A stretch of DNA of 64,000 nucleotides. It comes from Hymenobacter crusticola (lineage in GTDB: Bacteria; Bacteroidota; Bacteroidia; Cytophagales; Hymenobacteraceae). Positions 1 through 8,761 of this stretch are shown here, one piece after another. The translations under genes and the position numbers were made by a program. The stretch covers positions 186,001 through 250,000 of the forward strand of contig NZ_MTSE01000004.1 in NCBI RefSeq assembly GCF_002154225.1. The letters are read 5' to 3'. The notes beneath the pieces are model-generated. The model saw only the letters and a program-made list of their open reading frames with translations. It did no database searches and had not been told where the DNA came from. Positions within the stretch are counted from its first letter, which is position 1, and the number at the start of each line of letters is the position of its first letter.

Positions 1-523
1 TAAAGCATTCTTCGCGCACAAACTGGGTGCCCTCCTGGCGTAGAATGGTGATGTTGTTGATGACGATCTTTAGGTTGTAAGTTTCTCGGTTAAGAAACTG
101 TAGTACAGGGCCCAGCAGATCGGGGGTTGTATCGTGGAGGGCCAGGGAAATATGCGGCAGCCAGCACTCTGGGTTGCTAAACTTATCGGTGCGGAGGCAG
201 AGCGGGGCGGTAGCCGTCAGGATGCGGTGGTGGAGCTGGTTGAGTGCATCGGAGCGCAGCACCGGGATATAGATAACGGGATTAGGGCCCGGAAATACCC
301 CTAGGCCCGTCGTGTGCACCGGAAAGGGCTTGGTGGTTGCGGCAATATCGTGCAACACATCTTTCAGGGCTTGTAGTTTGCTGACCCCGGCTAGCTGGTA
401 GGTGATGTGCGGATCGGGGGTGGCTTGCACGTCGTCGAGACCAAAGTCAGTTTCCAGCCGTTTGATAATCTTGTTGATACGTCGGGCGTGCGGAGGGCTG
501 AGCAGCGAAGTTATAGCGAGCAT
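1..523 (-). CDS. 2H phosphoesterase / 2'-5' RNA ligase-like protein (C-terminus cut by window edge)
   Basis: An open frame runs on the minus strand from an ATG at 521-523 to the left edge with no stop, so the C-terminus lies outside the window. Two H-x-[ST] motifs are visible: PHITY at about residue 39 and PHISLAL at about residue 113. This spacing is the signature of the 2H phosphoesterase superfamily, which includes 2'-5' RNA ligases and cyclic phosphodiesterases acting on 2',3'-cyclic phosphate ends. The substrate is unknown. The next gene upstream, DinB-like, is on the same strand 21 bases away, so the two may be co-transcribed. The family call is fairly safe from the paired motifs; the reaction is inference. 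Confidence 0.72.
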   Translation of the reverse strand, partial: MLAITSLLSPPHARRINKIIKRLETDFGLDDVQATPDPHITYQLAGVSKLQALKDVLHDIAATTKPFPVHTTGLGVFPGPNPVIYIPVLRSDALNQLHHRILTATAPLCLRTDKFSNPECWLPHISLALHDTTPDLLGPVLQFLNRETYNLKIVINNITILRQEGTQFVREECF

Positions 524-544
524 AGAGTGGTGTACTCTGAAAGA

Positions 545-1102
545 CTAGTTGTTGTTGACTTGGCGCTGAACTTCGCGCGTAAACTGCTCGCTCTGACCCC
601 GCGGAATGCTGAGCGTTTGCCACGCCCGGCCGCGTAAGTGTTTGGCAAGCTGTACTAATTGCCCCGTATGATACGCGTAGTGTGCTACTTGCCGTTGCAA
701 GGCTGCCAAAGCCGTGTGGGCCTCGCCGCGGATTGTGACCGTGCGAAGTAAATCGTCGGGCTGAAGCGTATCAAACAAGGTGAGTAAAATGGCCCAGGCG
801 GCCTCCCACTGCTGCTGCAGTTCCGGCACCACCGTTGGCGCAACTGGCTCCTCAAATTCCTGGTCGCGCCGACGATCGGGCTTTTCCCCGTCGCTGGTTA
901 GAAAATCGGTGAAGCGGGAGCGAAGATTTCCCACCATGTGCTGCACAATCACGGCAGCACTATTAGCCCCCGGCGCCGGACAAAACAGCCACTCGGCGGG
1001 CGTGAGCTGGGCCAAAGCACGGTCGCAGAGACTCTTATAACTCGTGAAACTGTGGCGAAATGAGGCGAGCAGCGCCTGCGCTAGCGGATCGGAATCGGAC
1101 AT
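545..1102 (-). CDS. DinB superfamily protein, DUF1572 type
   Basis: This 185-residue protein has the DUF1572/DinB four-helix layout. An N-terminal helix carries SYKSLCDRAL, then comes an N-x-x-x-x-IVQHMVGN block, a SDGEKPDRRRD segment, and a C-terminal QVAHYAYHTGQLVQL helix. The His in QHM and the two His of the AHYAYH segment match the usual metal-binding triad. DinB-fold proteins are often metal-dependent thiol transferases or of unknown function, so no reaction is assigned. It lies just upstream of the 2H phosphoesterase on the same strand and divergent from the AsmA-like gene. Confidence 0.8.
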   Translation of the reverse strand: MSDSDPLAQALLASFRHSFTSYKSLCDRALAQLTPAEWLFCPAPGANSAAVIVQHMVGNLRSRFTDFLTSDGEKPDRRRDQEFEEPVAPTVVPELQQQWEAAWAILLTLFDTLQPDDLLRTVTIRGEAHTALAALQRQVAHYAYHTGQLVQLAKHLRGRAWQTLSIPRGQSEQFTREVQRQVNNN

Positions 1103-1352
1103 AGGAGCAGCAAGGTAGAGCTAGGTTATTCCGGATGAGGTGGTAAACATGGAAAGAAATAGCGAAAGTTTGGCCAGGGCGACCTTCGCTAGCTAGCATG
1201 GGGCGACGAACCTGGCCGGAGCTATGCAAAAGAAGCCATCCTGCTAAATTACAAACCCGAATAGCTAGCTTTATCGTTTAGGGAGTTTGTCTCTTACCAA
1301 AGTATAGTTCATCTTGTCTACGCTGCCAGTCACTCCCTCTGCCGCAAACGCA

Positions 1353-3497
1353 ATGACTGTCCGCTCACGTAGCCACGGGCTGAAGTGGTTGCTAGTTGGC
1401 TTGCTCATCCTGGGCGGTTTGCTCACAGCTGCCTCGCTGTTGCTCGATCCGTGGTTGCGCCGAAAGCTGGAAGAACAAGTCACGGAACGCTCGGCGGGGC
1501 GTTATCAACTGCACGTAGCGGAACTACACACGAGCTGGTGGCGGCGCTCAGTACGCCTGCGCGGCGTGCGCTTAGAGCCCGGTTCGGCAGCTCGGTTTCG
1601 AGGAGCCGGGGCGCAATGGCCGCGAGCTACGCTTGAGCTCAAAGAACTGTTCATTACGGGCATCGGGGTGGGGGCGCTGCTCCGGCACGGGGTATTGCCC
1701 GTAGAACGCTTGCTGCTAGATGCCCCTCGCGTACACGTGCTGGCCTTGCCGGGCGCTGCATCCTCAAAAAATAACAAGCCCTTGTATGAGCAGCTGCCTT
1801 TTCAGCTAGCTGGCATACGGGTGCGCTCGTTGGAAGTGCGTGGCCTGGAAGCTAGGTATGGTCCGGGGCGGCAGCCGCTTGCCTTGTTACGCCGCGGCGA
1901 CGTTCACGCCCGAGACATTCTGCTCAGTGCTGCTGGGGCAGCTGATACGCAGCGCATTGGGTACGCGGCAAGCCTAGAAGTTCGGGCGGCTGGTGTGGTC
2001 GCTGCCGTGCAAGCGCACCGGTTGGCCCTCGCCGCCGTGCGGTTTTCTTCCGAGGCTCACCGGCTTACCCTGGATTCGTTGCGGGTAGTACCGGCACGTA
2101 CCGGCGGGGCAAAGGGAGCGATGCAGGTGGCGCTCGTGCTACCCCACCTAGCCCTAACGGGGCTGCAAACGGCTGATTTGCAACGCCGGCAGTTCCGCGC
2201 CGACTCCTTGCTGTTTGAGCGGCCCCGTATCACGTTTAAGCCGCCGGCCGTGCCACCGCCCGCCCTGCATAAGCTGCTAGCGCCTTACTTCGACCAGGTG
2301 CAACTCGCCCATGCGGTGATAAACCACGGCCAGGGGCGCATAACGGGCAACCGGCGCAGTCCGCAAGTGTACGACGTAGTACTGAGCGGGCGTAACCTGC
2401 GGATTGACGCCGTGGGCGCACGCGATGTCAGCCGCGTTTACTACGGCCAAGCGTGGGCCGGACAAACGGGGGCGGGCGCCGTGCTGCTGGACGCGCCTAA
2501 CTACCGGCTGGCGTATCAGCGCATGCGCCTAGCCACCGAGCCTGGCCTGTTGCAGCTAGAGGAAGTAACGCTAGTGCCAACTCTTTCCCCGGCCGCCCTG
2601 AACCGGCGGAAACACCACCAGTCTCCGCACCTCACGGTGCGGCTGCCGTACCTGCGCCTGCTCGGGTTTAATTACGCCGCCCTAGCCAATCGGAAAACGC
2701 TGGCGGTGCAGCAGGTAGAAGCTAGGCACCCGCGCATCAAGGTGGCGGGCGACGGACGGTTTGCGCTCAACCCGGAAAAGTCGGTGGCCACGCCGGATGC
2801 CATCGGTAGGCTGCCTTTTCGGGTCGACATACGCCAGTTGCGCGTTACGGACTGCAACATGTATTTCACCTACTTGTCGCCACAAAGTGAGCGCGCGGGC
2901 TCCATGAGTCTGAACCGTTTGCAAGGCACCATCACCAACATCACCAACGACCCGCGCCGCATGACGAACACGCACCCCGTTGTGGCGCGTGTATCGGGGT
3001 GGATACAGAACCAGTGCCACGTGCGGGCCACGTTCTGGCTGCCCCTGCTCGACCCGCAAGGACGGCACCGGGTGGAAGGAATGTTTGGCGCGGCGCCCAT
3101 CACCATGCTCAACTCCATCACGCAGCCTTGCCGCCTAGTAGGGTTCAAGAGCGGGCAAATAAAGCACGTGTTCGTACAGATGCGGGCCGACCGGCGCCAC
3201 ATCGAAGGCATTATGCGGGCGCAATACGCTGACTTGCAGCTTACCTTCCTGGCGAAAGACGGCGGCGCCGACCACAAAAACCTGCTTTCAAGAGTGAAGT
3301 CGAAATTGGTGAACGTAGTAGTAATTCGCGATGAGAACCCGCGCCGCCGCGGCACGCTCAAGCCTGGTTACATTCAGAGCCGCCGCGACCTGCGTTTATC
3401 GGTGTTTTCGTTGTGGCGCCAAGGCTTGGTGAGTGGCATGCTCAACAGCATCGGGGTGCCCCAAAAAATGGCGCAAACGTTTAGCGAGGCAGAGTAA
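1353..3497 (+). CDS. AsmA-like membrane-anchored envelope protein
   Basis: This 714-residue protein has a short basic N-terminus and one hydrophobic segment (LKWLLVGLLILGGLLTAASLL, about residues 10-31), followed by a long soluble region rich in beta-strand-like alternation. The start of that region (LRRKLEEQVTERSAGRY, then LRGVRLEP) is typical of AsmA/DUF748-like proteins, which in other bacteria form periplasmic beta-bridge structures linked to outer-membrane lipid homeostasis. I chose the ATG at 1353 because it lies 12 residues before the membrane segment. The frame also opens at a TTG at 1314, which would add 13 residues. Family assignment is tentative; single-pass inner-membrane topology is well supported. 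Confidence 0.62.
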   Translation: MTVRSRSHGLKWLLVGLLILGGLLTAASLLLDPWLRRKLEEQVTERSAGRYQLHVAELHTSWWRRSVRLRGVRLEPGSAARFRGAGAQWPRATLELKELFITGIGVGALLRHGVLPVERLLLDAPRVHVLALPGAASSKNNKPLYEQLPFQLAGIRVRSLEVRGLEARYGPGRQPLALLRRGDVHARDILLSAAGAADTQRIGYAASLEVRAAGVVAAVQAHRLALAAVRFSSEAHRLTLDSLRVVPARTGGAKGAMQVALVLPHLALTGLQTADLQRRQFRADSLLFERPRITFKPPAVPPPALHKLLAPYFDQVQLAHAVINHGQGRITGNRRSPQVYDVVLSGRNLRIDAVGARDVSRVYYGQAWAGQTGAGAVLLDAPNYRLAYQRMRLATEPGLLQLEEVTLVPTLSPAALNRRKHHQSPHLTVRLPYLRLLGFNYAALANRKTLAVQQVEARHPRIKVAGDGRFALNPEKSVATPDAIGRLPFRVDIRQLRVTDCNMYFTYLSPQSERAGSMSLNRLQGTITNITNDPRRMTNTHPVVARVSGWIQNQCHVRATFWLPLLDPQGRHRVEGMFGAAPITMLNSITQPCRLVGFKSGQIKHVFVQMRADRRHIEGIMRAQYADLQLTFLAKDGGADHKNLLSRVKSKLVNVVVIRDENPRRRGTLKPGYIQSRRDLRLSVFSLWRQGLVSGMLNSIGVPQKMAQTFSEAE

Positions 3498-3508
3498 ACT
3501 AGCCTAGG

Positions 3509-4543
3509 CTAGAACCGTACTTTTTGAATCGTGAACTTGACAACTGGCGGCTGCTGGTTGCTCTGCAAAGCATTCAGGTGCGAGTACAGCACGTAGGGTT
3601 CCTGGTCCGTGCGCCGGGCTAGGGTAGTGGGGTACGCGTCGGGGGTAGTAAAGGTGCCCGTGGTGGTTGCCGTGGCCCAGTTGTCGGTGCTATGGAGCCG
3701 TACGACTTTGTTTTGCTTGTTGAGTACCACTAGCAGCGTGGAGTCGCCCTGGAAAAGCAGCCCGTCGCCGCCGGTCAGGTCTTGGTCGGTAGTGACTTTG
3801 GTGACGTCGCCGCCTGTGCCGTTGGTGTTAACCGGAATCTTGAACAGCACACCCGTGTCCGACTTAACCGTGACCACGTAGCCTTTAGCATTATACGCAA
3901 TGCCGTTGAGCCCAATTATTCCTGGGCCGGACGGTGCGAATAGCGTATCCTGCTTGAAAAGGCTAAAAGCACTCTGGGTATTTATTCTATAAATGACTGG
4001 CGAATAGCTGTCGGTGACGTATGCGTTGCCCGAGCCGTCCAGGGCTATGTCGTTGGCAAAATGCGGCTGGCCTGGGCGAAAAATCTTGTCCAGAGCTAGG
4101 TAGTTGGTGCGTACGCCGGTAGTACTGTTGAAAATAACCACCCGAGCCGTCTTCCGCAGGGTGCGCGGCGTGGAGCGGGCGGTGTTGTAGCCGGGGTCCG
4201 AAACGGCTACCAGCAGTCGGGGGCGGGTTCTGTCTATGCTCAGGCCGACGCTAGATATCAGGCTAGTATCATTGATAAATGGTTCGTACGTGCCGTAGTC
4301 AGTCACGCGCCCAATCGTGCCAAAGCTTTCGGAGCTCACAACGAAGTAATTGTTTTGCGCGTCGAATTGTACGCCTTCGGGGTATAGCGCCTGCTTCGTT
4401 TCGGTGTTAGGAAACGTAATGGTTTCCTGGTTCTTCAATGATAAGTCGTCGGTGTCGTCGGTGCAGCTAGGGGCCAATACCAGCAGCGTGCTGCCGAGGA
4501 GCGACAGGGTAAGAGAAGAGCGGAGGAAACGCGAGATAAGCAT
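3509..4543 (-). CDS. SMP-30/NHL-type beta-propeller lipoprotein
   Basis: This 344-residue lipoprotein has a hydrophobic leader ending in the lipobox LAPSC (Cys about residue 27). The rest reads as repeated propeller blades with phrases such as PEGVQFDAQNN, NDIALDGSGNAYVTDSY and GLNGIAYNAKGYVV, as in SMP-30/gluconolactonase and NHL-like propellers. It is probably anchored in the outer membrane or periplasm. The substrate or partner is unknown and no catalytic metal site is confidently seen. It converges with the AsmA-like gene, with an 11-base gap between stops, and is divergent from the amidase. Confidence 0.68.
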   Translation of the reverse strand: MLISRFLRSSLTLSLLGSTLLVLAPSCTDDTDDLSLKNQETITFPNTETKQALYPEGVQFDAQNNYFVVSSESFGTIGRVTDYGTYEPFINDTSLISSVGLSIDRTRPRLLVAVSDPGYNTARSTPRTLRKTARVVIFNSTTGVRTNYLALDKIFRPGQPHFANDIALDGSGNAYVTDSYSPVIYRINTQSAFSLFKQDTLFAPSGPGIIGLNGIAYNAKGYVVTVKSDTGVLFKIPVNTNGTGGDVTKVTTDQDLTGGDGLLFQGDSTLLVVLNKQNKVVRLHSTDNWATATTTGTFTTPDAYPTTLARRTDQEPYVLYSHLNALQSNQQPPVVKFTIQKVRF

Positions 4544-4857
4544 TCAGGAACTGCGATAACTGGACGGAGAAGGGCTTGCAGCACAAGCAGACGGCAGCAT
4601 AGCACCCACGCTTTTCCGACAAATGACGGGACTAGCTAGGTACAACACGAGCATAACGTTGGCCACCGTAAATCGGTATGTCCGCGTCGGCAACGTGCTG
4701 CTTGGTAAAAGTAATACCTGGAGCGGCAACCGCACCACCAGCGTCATGCTGCCGTCGAGTAAGCTAGGGCTGGCGGAAAGAAGTTGAGCGTCGAAAAAGC
4801 CAATGGCGGGTTAGCGGCGCACGGCCCTAGCGCCTATCTTACGAACAAAAACGCTGC
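4544..4857. other. Divergent intergenic region between the propeller lipoprotein and the amidase
   Basis: This 314-base gap must carry promoters for both flanking genes. A 67-codon minus-strand frame here (4544-4747) has no recognisable features and is not annotated. Apart from the promoter-like box before the amidase, nothing was identified. Confidence 0.5.
4811..4842 (+). promoter_or_regulatory. Candidate promoter for the amidase
   Basis: TATCTTAC at 4835-4842 resembles the Bacteroidota -7 box TAnnTTTG with two mismatches, and TTAG at 4811-4814 is a possible -33 box 20 bases upstream. The start codon follows only 15 bases later, so the leader would be very short. Weak evidence. Confidence 0.28.
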
Positions 4858-6489
4858 ATGGACCGAAGAATATTTCTGCGCACTAGTGGCCTCACTGGCC
4901 TTGCCCTATCCACTCTTTCCTTGAGTGCGTGCACCTCGGCGCCAGAACAGGGCAAGCAGCCGGACGGCGCGGGCCCACCCGAGGCTGCTGATTCGTTTGA
5001 GCTCAACGAGGCCACCGTTAACGACTTACAGACCAAAATGAGCGGCGGCCAACTGACGTCCCGCGCCATTACCGAGCTATACCTGAAGCGCATAGAGGCC
5101 ATCGACCAGAAGGGACCTAGGTTGCGAGCCGTCATCGAGGTTAATCCTGACGCCCTATCCATTGCTGATGCCCTCGACAAGGAGCGCAAAGCCGGCAAGG
5201 TGCGCGGGCCCTTGCACGGCATTCCGGTGCTCATCAAAGACAACATCGACAGCGGCGACAAGATGCAGACCACGGCGGGTTCCTTGGCGCTGGCTGGACA
5301 CAAAGCGGCGCAGGACGCCTTCATTGTAAAGAAGTTACGCGAAGCAGGCGCCGTGCTGCTCGGCAAAACGAACCTGAGCGAGTGGGCCAACTTCCGCTCC
5401 TCGCGCAGCACCAGCGGCTGGAGCAGCCGCGGCGGCCAAACTAGGAATGCCTACATCACCGACCGCACGCCCAGCGGGTCTAGCTCGGGCTCAGGCGTGG
5501 CCGTGTCGGCGAGCATGTGTGCGGTAGCCATCGGCACCGAAACCGACGGCTCGGTGGTGTCGCCGTCGTCGTGCTCAGGCATTGTGGGCGTAAAGCCGAC
5601 GGTTGGGCTGCTGAGCCGCGCGGGTATCATCCCGATTTCAGCCACCCAGGATACGGCCGGCCCCATGGCGCGTACCGTGCGCGACGCCGCTATTTTGCTC
5701 GCCGCCCTCGCCGGCGTCGATTCTGCTGATGCTGTCACGCAGGAAAGCACCGGCAAAGCGCAGCCTGACTACACCAAGTTTTTGGATACTAATGGCTTGA
5801 AAGGCAAGCGCATTGGGGTAGAAAAAGGCCACCTGAAAGGCGAGTCGGATGCGGTGCCTCTGTTTCAGCAGGCCGTGGCGCTGTTGAAAGCGCAAGGCGC
5901 AACCATCGTGGAAGTTGACGTGGAAAAGCAAACCGACTCGCTCGGCGAAGCCGAGTACAACGTGCTGCTCTACGAGTTTAAAGATGGGGTGAACAAGTAC
6001 CTAGCTACGGCTGGCGCGCCGGTGAAAACCCTGCAAGACGTTATTGCTTTCAACACCCAAAACAAGGCCAAGGCCATGCCGTTCTTTCAGCAGGAAACGC
6101 TGGAATCGTCGCAGAAGCTCGACGGCCTTGCCAGCCCGAAGTACAAGGAAGCGGTGAGCAAATCGCGCAACGGCGCCCGCCACGCCCTGGATTCGACGTT
6201 GCAGAAAGACAAGCTCGACGCCATCGTGGCCATCACCAATGGACCTTCGCCCTGCATTGATCTGGTGAATGGCGACTCATGGAAAGGGCCCGGCTTTTCA
6301 TCGCCGGCGGCCATGGCGGGCTACCCGCACATCACCGTGCCGATGGGCCTAGCGCATGGGCTGCCGGTGGGCCTGTCTTTTGTAGGATCAGCCTACAGCG
6401 AAGCTAGCTTGTTCACGTTGGCTTACGCCTACGAGCAAGCCTCGAAGCTGCGCGTGGCACCCAAGTTTCAGGGCCCGCTCGTAGGTTAG
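4858..6489 (+). CDS. Exported amidase (amidase signature family)
   Basis: This 543-residue protein belongs to the GatA/fatty-acid-amide-hydrolase-like amidase signature family, which hydrolyses carboxamides with a Ser-cisSer-Lys triad. The triad Lys is visible in GIPVLIKDN (about residue 127). The Gly-Ser-rich signature TPSGSSSGSGVAVSA lies at about residues 203-217, and the nucleophile block GTETDGSVVSPSSCSGIVG at about 226-244. The N-terminus has a twin-arginine-like motif (RRIFLRT) followed by a hydrophobic stretch and LSLSAC, so it may be Tat-exported and lipidated. A typical family C-terminus (AGYPHITVPMG) is present. It is full length and the substrate is unknown. Family assignment is firm; the export route is inference. 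Confidence 0.9.
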   Translation: MDRRIFLRTSGLTGLALSTLSLSACTSAPEQGKQPDGAGPPEAADSFELNEATVNDLQTKMSGGQLTSRAITELYLKRIEAIDQKGPRLRAVIEVNPDALSIADALDKERKAGKVRGPLHGIPVLIKDNIDSGDKMQTTAGSLALAGHKAAQDAFIVKKLREAGAVLLGKTNLSEWANFRSSRSTSGWSSRGGQTRNAYITDRTPSGSSSGSGVAVSASMCAVAIGTETDGSVVSPSSCSGIVGVKPTVGLLSRAGIIPISATQDTAGPMARTVRDAAILLAALAGVDSADAVTQESTGKAQPDYTKFLDTNGLKGKRIGVEKGHLKGESDAVPLFQQAVALLKAQGATIVEVDVEKQTDSLGEAEYNVLLYEFKDGVNKYLATAGAPVKTLQDVIAFNTQNKAKAMPFFQQETLESSQKLDGLASPKYKEAVSKSRNGARHALDSTLQKDKLDAIVAITNGPSPCIDLVNGDSWKGPGFSSPAAMAGYPHITVPMGLAHGLPVGLSFVGSAYSEASLFTLAYAYEQASKLRVAPKFQGPLVG

Positions 6490-6585
6490 GAACGAAGCCC
6501 AGCGTGTGTGCCTAGTCGGGCGCACCTGCGTCCGACCGGTTGTCGGCTGCGGGCGTCCGCAAAAGTTAGGTGCACGTACTTTCAA

Positions 6586-6619
6586 AACCCTGACCGGGGC
6601 TTCAAGTCCTGTCAGGGTT
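6586..6619. repeat. Inverted repeat upstream of tag
   Basis: AACCCTGAC (6586-6594) and GTCAGGGTT (6611-6619) form perfect 9-base arms around a 16-base loop. It lies in the 219-base gap between the amidase and tag. It may act as a terminator for the amidase, although there is no T-tract, or be a palindromic repeat. Confidence 0.5.
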
Positions 6620-6652
6620 CCAACGGCAGCACGAAGCTCGTTCTAATGACAA

Positions 6653-6682
6653 CCGGTCCGACGGCCTCAACCGTCGGACCGG
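6653..6682. repeat. Perfect 12-base palindrome upstream of tag
   Basis: CCGGTCCGACGG (6653-6664) and CCGTCGGACCGG (6671-6682) are perfect inverted arms with a 6-base loop, ending 26 bases before the tag start codon. It could be an operator, an RNA hairpin in the tag leader, or a REP-like repeat. It is unlike the neighbouring inverted repeat at 6586. Confidence 0.6.
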
Positions 6683-6708
6683 GAAAGTCCATCTTATATT
6701 TAAGCAAA

Positions 6709-7329
6709 ATGCTAGCCCCTACTTCCCTAAGCCTTCCGCGCTGCCCCTGGGCTGAACGCAGCGAACTGCTGCGCGACTTCCACGATCATGAATGGGGCGA
6801 GCCAGTGGCTGAGGCGAGCATCTTGTTTGAATACCTCGTGTTGCACACGTTCCAGCTAGGCTTCGACTTTCCGGTGGTGCTCAAGCGGCGCGAGGCGTTT
6901 CGGGAGCTGCTGGCCGGCTTCGACCCAGTGCGACTAGCGCGCTTTGGGGAAGATGACATCGCCGAACTGATGCAGGACGCGCGCATCATTCGGAATCGGC
7001 GTAAGCTGGAAGGCACCGTGCAAAACGCCCAGGCATGGCTGAAGTTGGAACAAGAGCTAGGGGGCGAAACGGGCCTGCTGCCGTTCTTCTATGAGTACGT
7101 GGGCGGCAAAACTGTTGACAACCAGCGGAGTGAACTAAACCCCGTACCGCTCTCCTCGCCCGAGAGTGAGGCCATGAGCAAGGATCTGAAACGGCGCGGC
7201 TTCGTGATGACCGGACCCATGACGTGCTACAACATCCTGCAAACGGCCGGCATCGTGAACGACCACTTGCTCACCTGTCCCTGGCACGCCACCTGCCATA
7301 ACCTAGCTATAGCTGAGGGGCGTACCTAG
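6709..7329 (+). CDS. tag: DNA-3-methyladenine glycosylase I
   Basis: This 206-residue base-excision repair enzyme removes 3-methyladenine from alkylated DNA. The Tag zinc ligands are visible: Cys in LPRCPWA and His in HDHEWGEP near the N-terminus, and His and Cys in TCPWHATCHN at the C-terminus. The core block of the family (DARIIRNRRKLEGTVQNAQ, then LKRRGFVMTGPMTCYNILQTAGIVNDH) is intact, and the length matches. The frame is open further upstream to 6508, but homology begins right after the ATG at 6709, so that start is used. TATATTTA at 6695-6702 could be a -7 box giving a nearly leaderless transcript. Confidence 0.93.
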   Translation: MLAPTSLSLPRCPWAERSELLRDFHDHEWGEPVAEASILFEYLVLHTFQLGFDFPVVLKRREAFRELLAGFDPVRLARFGEDDIAELMQDARIIRNRRKLEGTVQNAQAWLKLEQELGGETGLLPFFYEYVGGKTVDNQRSELNPVPLSSPESEAMSKDLKRRGFVMTGPMTCYNILQTAGIVNDHLLTCPWHATCHNLAIAEGRT

Positions 7330-7353
7330 GTTGCGCGTCTGTGCATCAGGGTT

Positions 7354-7779
7354 TTATTGCAGCTGCAACCAAGCCCGTGCCTCGGGCTCCGTGTCGAAAG
7401 AACGGTAGGGGAGATGCAGATGCTGCGCTTGGGCAATGACCGGCACGGCAGAGAGTCGGGCGAATACATTCGTGGCGACCACGCAAGCCACGGATTGGAA
7501 GCCACCTAAGCTAGGTAGGCGCGGCAGCCATTCGTTCACCATCCAGCTTTTGGCCGCTTCTGCGTAAGGCGCTGCCTCGTGCTCATCGAGGAGCAGCTTC
7601 GGGTAATGGGTAAGGTGCTGCGCCTGCAAGAGTTGGCGCAACAGCGGCTGGAGGCCGCTCACGTCGCGTAGCACGGGGTGCCAACATAAACAGATGAGCT
7701 GATGGTCAGGCTCTTGTGTTATGTGGCCAAGGGAGTTCTCAAACAAGAGAACGGAAGACGTGAGCTGCTGAGCAAGCAT
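7354..7779 (-). CDS. Small unknown protein, STAS-like size and layout
   Basis: This is a 141-residue soluble protein starting MLAQQLTSSVLLFEN. Its pattern (a strand LICLCWHPVL, helices, then VACVVATNVFARLSAVPV and a C-terminal FDTEPEARAWLQLQ) resembles small SpoIIAA/STAS-like cytosolic proteins common in Hymenobacter. I cannot name a function. The open frame extends to 7971, but the upstream part reads through a palindromic repeat (7896-7927) and looks like non-coding sequence, so the ATG at 7779 is preferred; 7827 is an alternative. It converges with tag. Confidence 0.5.
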   Translation of the reverse strand: MLAQQLTSSVLLFENSLGHITQEPDHQLICLCWHPVLRDVSGLQPLLRQLLQAQHLTHYPKLLLDEHEAAPYAEAAKSWMVNEWLPRLPSLGGFQSVACVVATNVFARLSAVPVIAQAQHLHLPYRSFDTEPEARAWLQLQ

Positions 7780-7895
7780 AAGAAACCCAATAAGACCGAG
7801 GAAAGAAAAGTGTGCCCGTTTAAGCATCAGGTATGCGGGTGCCGTAACGAAGATCGAGGTGAGAGGTGAGCTCCTGCTGAGCTTACTAGCAAACC

Positions 7896-7927
7896 TAGGT
7901 TCAGCTTCAGCGCTAAAGCTGAACCTA
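7896..7927. repeat. Palindromic element upstream of the small unknown gene
   Basis: TAGGTTCAGCTT (7896-7907) and AAGCTGAACCTA (7916-7927) are perfect 12-base arms around an 8-base loop that itself contains AGCGCT. It is probably a REP-like hairpin or a terminator for the Spy-like gene transcribed toward it. Confidence 0.6.
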
Positions 7928-8019
7928 CGCTTGGGGCAGTTTTGGCGAGCGAATAAACCTAGGTAGTTCAAACCGCTGGGCTTCCTTGCTCCGCAGTCTG
8001 AGCTTCTCGGGCTAGGTTC

Positions 8020-8439
8020 TTACTGGCTGTCTCGCGGCGGCGCATGCCCGTCTTTGGGCGGCCGCGGGCGGTCTTTTTTCTTGGCTTGGTACTTCGCGTA
8101 CTGCTCGCTGGTTAGCGTCGCTTTCAACTGGGCATCGGCCTGACTTTCCAGCTTGCGCATGCTGCTCATTATTTTGTCGTGGTCGTGGTCGTTGCCGGTG
8201 CTGCTGCGCAGGTCTTCCATTTCCTGCTGTTGATTCTTGAAAATAGCATCGACGCGCTCCTGCTGATCGGCCGATAAGTTCAGATCCTTCAGTAGCTCGG
8301 CCGACATTGGACCGGGGCCACCCGGCGGGCGACGACCAGGCGTTTCCTGCTCAAGACCTTGCCGCAGGCTAGAGGCAACATGGTGCGCGGGCTTACCAAG
8401 CACGCTAGCTAGGCACAAGCCCAGAAATAAAAGCTTCAT
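8020..8439 (-). CDS. Spy/CpxP-like periplasmic protein (LTXXQ family)
   Basis: This 139-residue protein has a signal peptide (MKLLFLGLCLASVLG). The mature region has a Pro/Gly-rich segment, the LNLSADQQERVDAIFKNQQQEM helix and a second LTSEQYAKYQ motif at about residues 107-116. These two L-[ST]-x-x-Q-type motifs define the Spy/CpxP chaperone-like family, which helps periplasmic protein folding and envelope stress responses. The basic Pro-rich tail KKKDRPRPPKDG is common in Bacteroidota members. A truncated relative lies upstream at 8609-8761. Confidence 0.8.
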   Translation of the reverse strand: MKLLFLGLCLASVLGKPAHHVASSLRQGLEQETPGRRPPGGPGPMSAELLKDLNLSADQQERVDAIFKNQQQEMEDLRSSTGNDHDHDKIMSSMRKLESQADAQLKATLTSEQYAKYQAKKKDRPRPPKDGHAPPRDSQ

Positions 8440-8564
8440 AAAATAGAGATGGAAAGATGAATAGCCGCCGGGTGAGGCACTCGCGGTAGGGATGATGCCC
8501 CCAAGCTACCGGGAAGGCTGGCGCAAAAGGAGGGAAGTCGGCCGAGGGGATGATTTTCCCGATC

Positions 8565-8580
8565 AAAGCCGCTTTTTATC
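8565..8580. repeat. 16-base direct repeat, copy 1
   Basis: AAAGCCGCTTTTTATC occurs here and again at 8923-8938. Relative to the minus-strand genes, copy 1 lies about 126 bases upstream of the Spy-like gene and copy 2 about 162 bases upstream of its truncated relative. It may be a shared regulatory element carried along in a duplication. Confidence 0.55.
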
Positions 8581-8608
8581 ATTGCTGGCGGCAGAGGCAA
8601 ATGCTGCG

Positions 8609-8761
8609 CTAGCGCCGCGGCGGCCGGCGCCCCGACATGCCATTATACTTATGTTTGCCCGCGGCTTGCTGGCTCTGGTATTTGGCGTACTGATCGGCGG
8701 AGAGTACGGCCTGAAGCTGCATTTCATCCTCGTCTTTGGGGCGCTGCTGGCTGTTTTTCAT
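8609..8761 (-). pseudogene. Truncated Spy/CpxP-like paralogue
   Basis: A 50-codon minus-strand frame runs from an ATG at 8761 to a TAG at 8609. It reads MKNSQQRPKDEDEM then LQAVLSADQYAKYQSQQ, matching the second half of the neighbouring Spy-like protein (KATLTSEQYAKYQAKKK). It lacks the signal peptide and the first LTXXQ motif, and ends in a basic GRRPPRR tail. Without a signal peptide it cannot be a normal periplasmic chaperone, so it is best read as a remnant of a tandem duplication. A genuine small cytosolic protein is possible but less likely. Confidence 0.55.

Noticed and set aside
1172..1217. Inverted repeat GGCCAGG/CCTGGCC in the DinB/AsmA divergent gap
   Set aside because: Arms are only 7 bases with a long spacer; too weak to call an operator.
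4544..4747. 67-codon frame upstream of the propeller lipoprotein
   Set aside because: It ends exactly where the lipoprotein gene begins on the same strand and shows no signal peptide or family features; it is probably promoter sequence.
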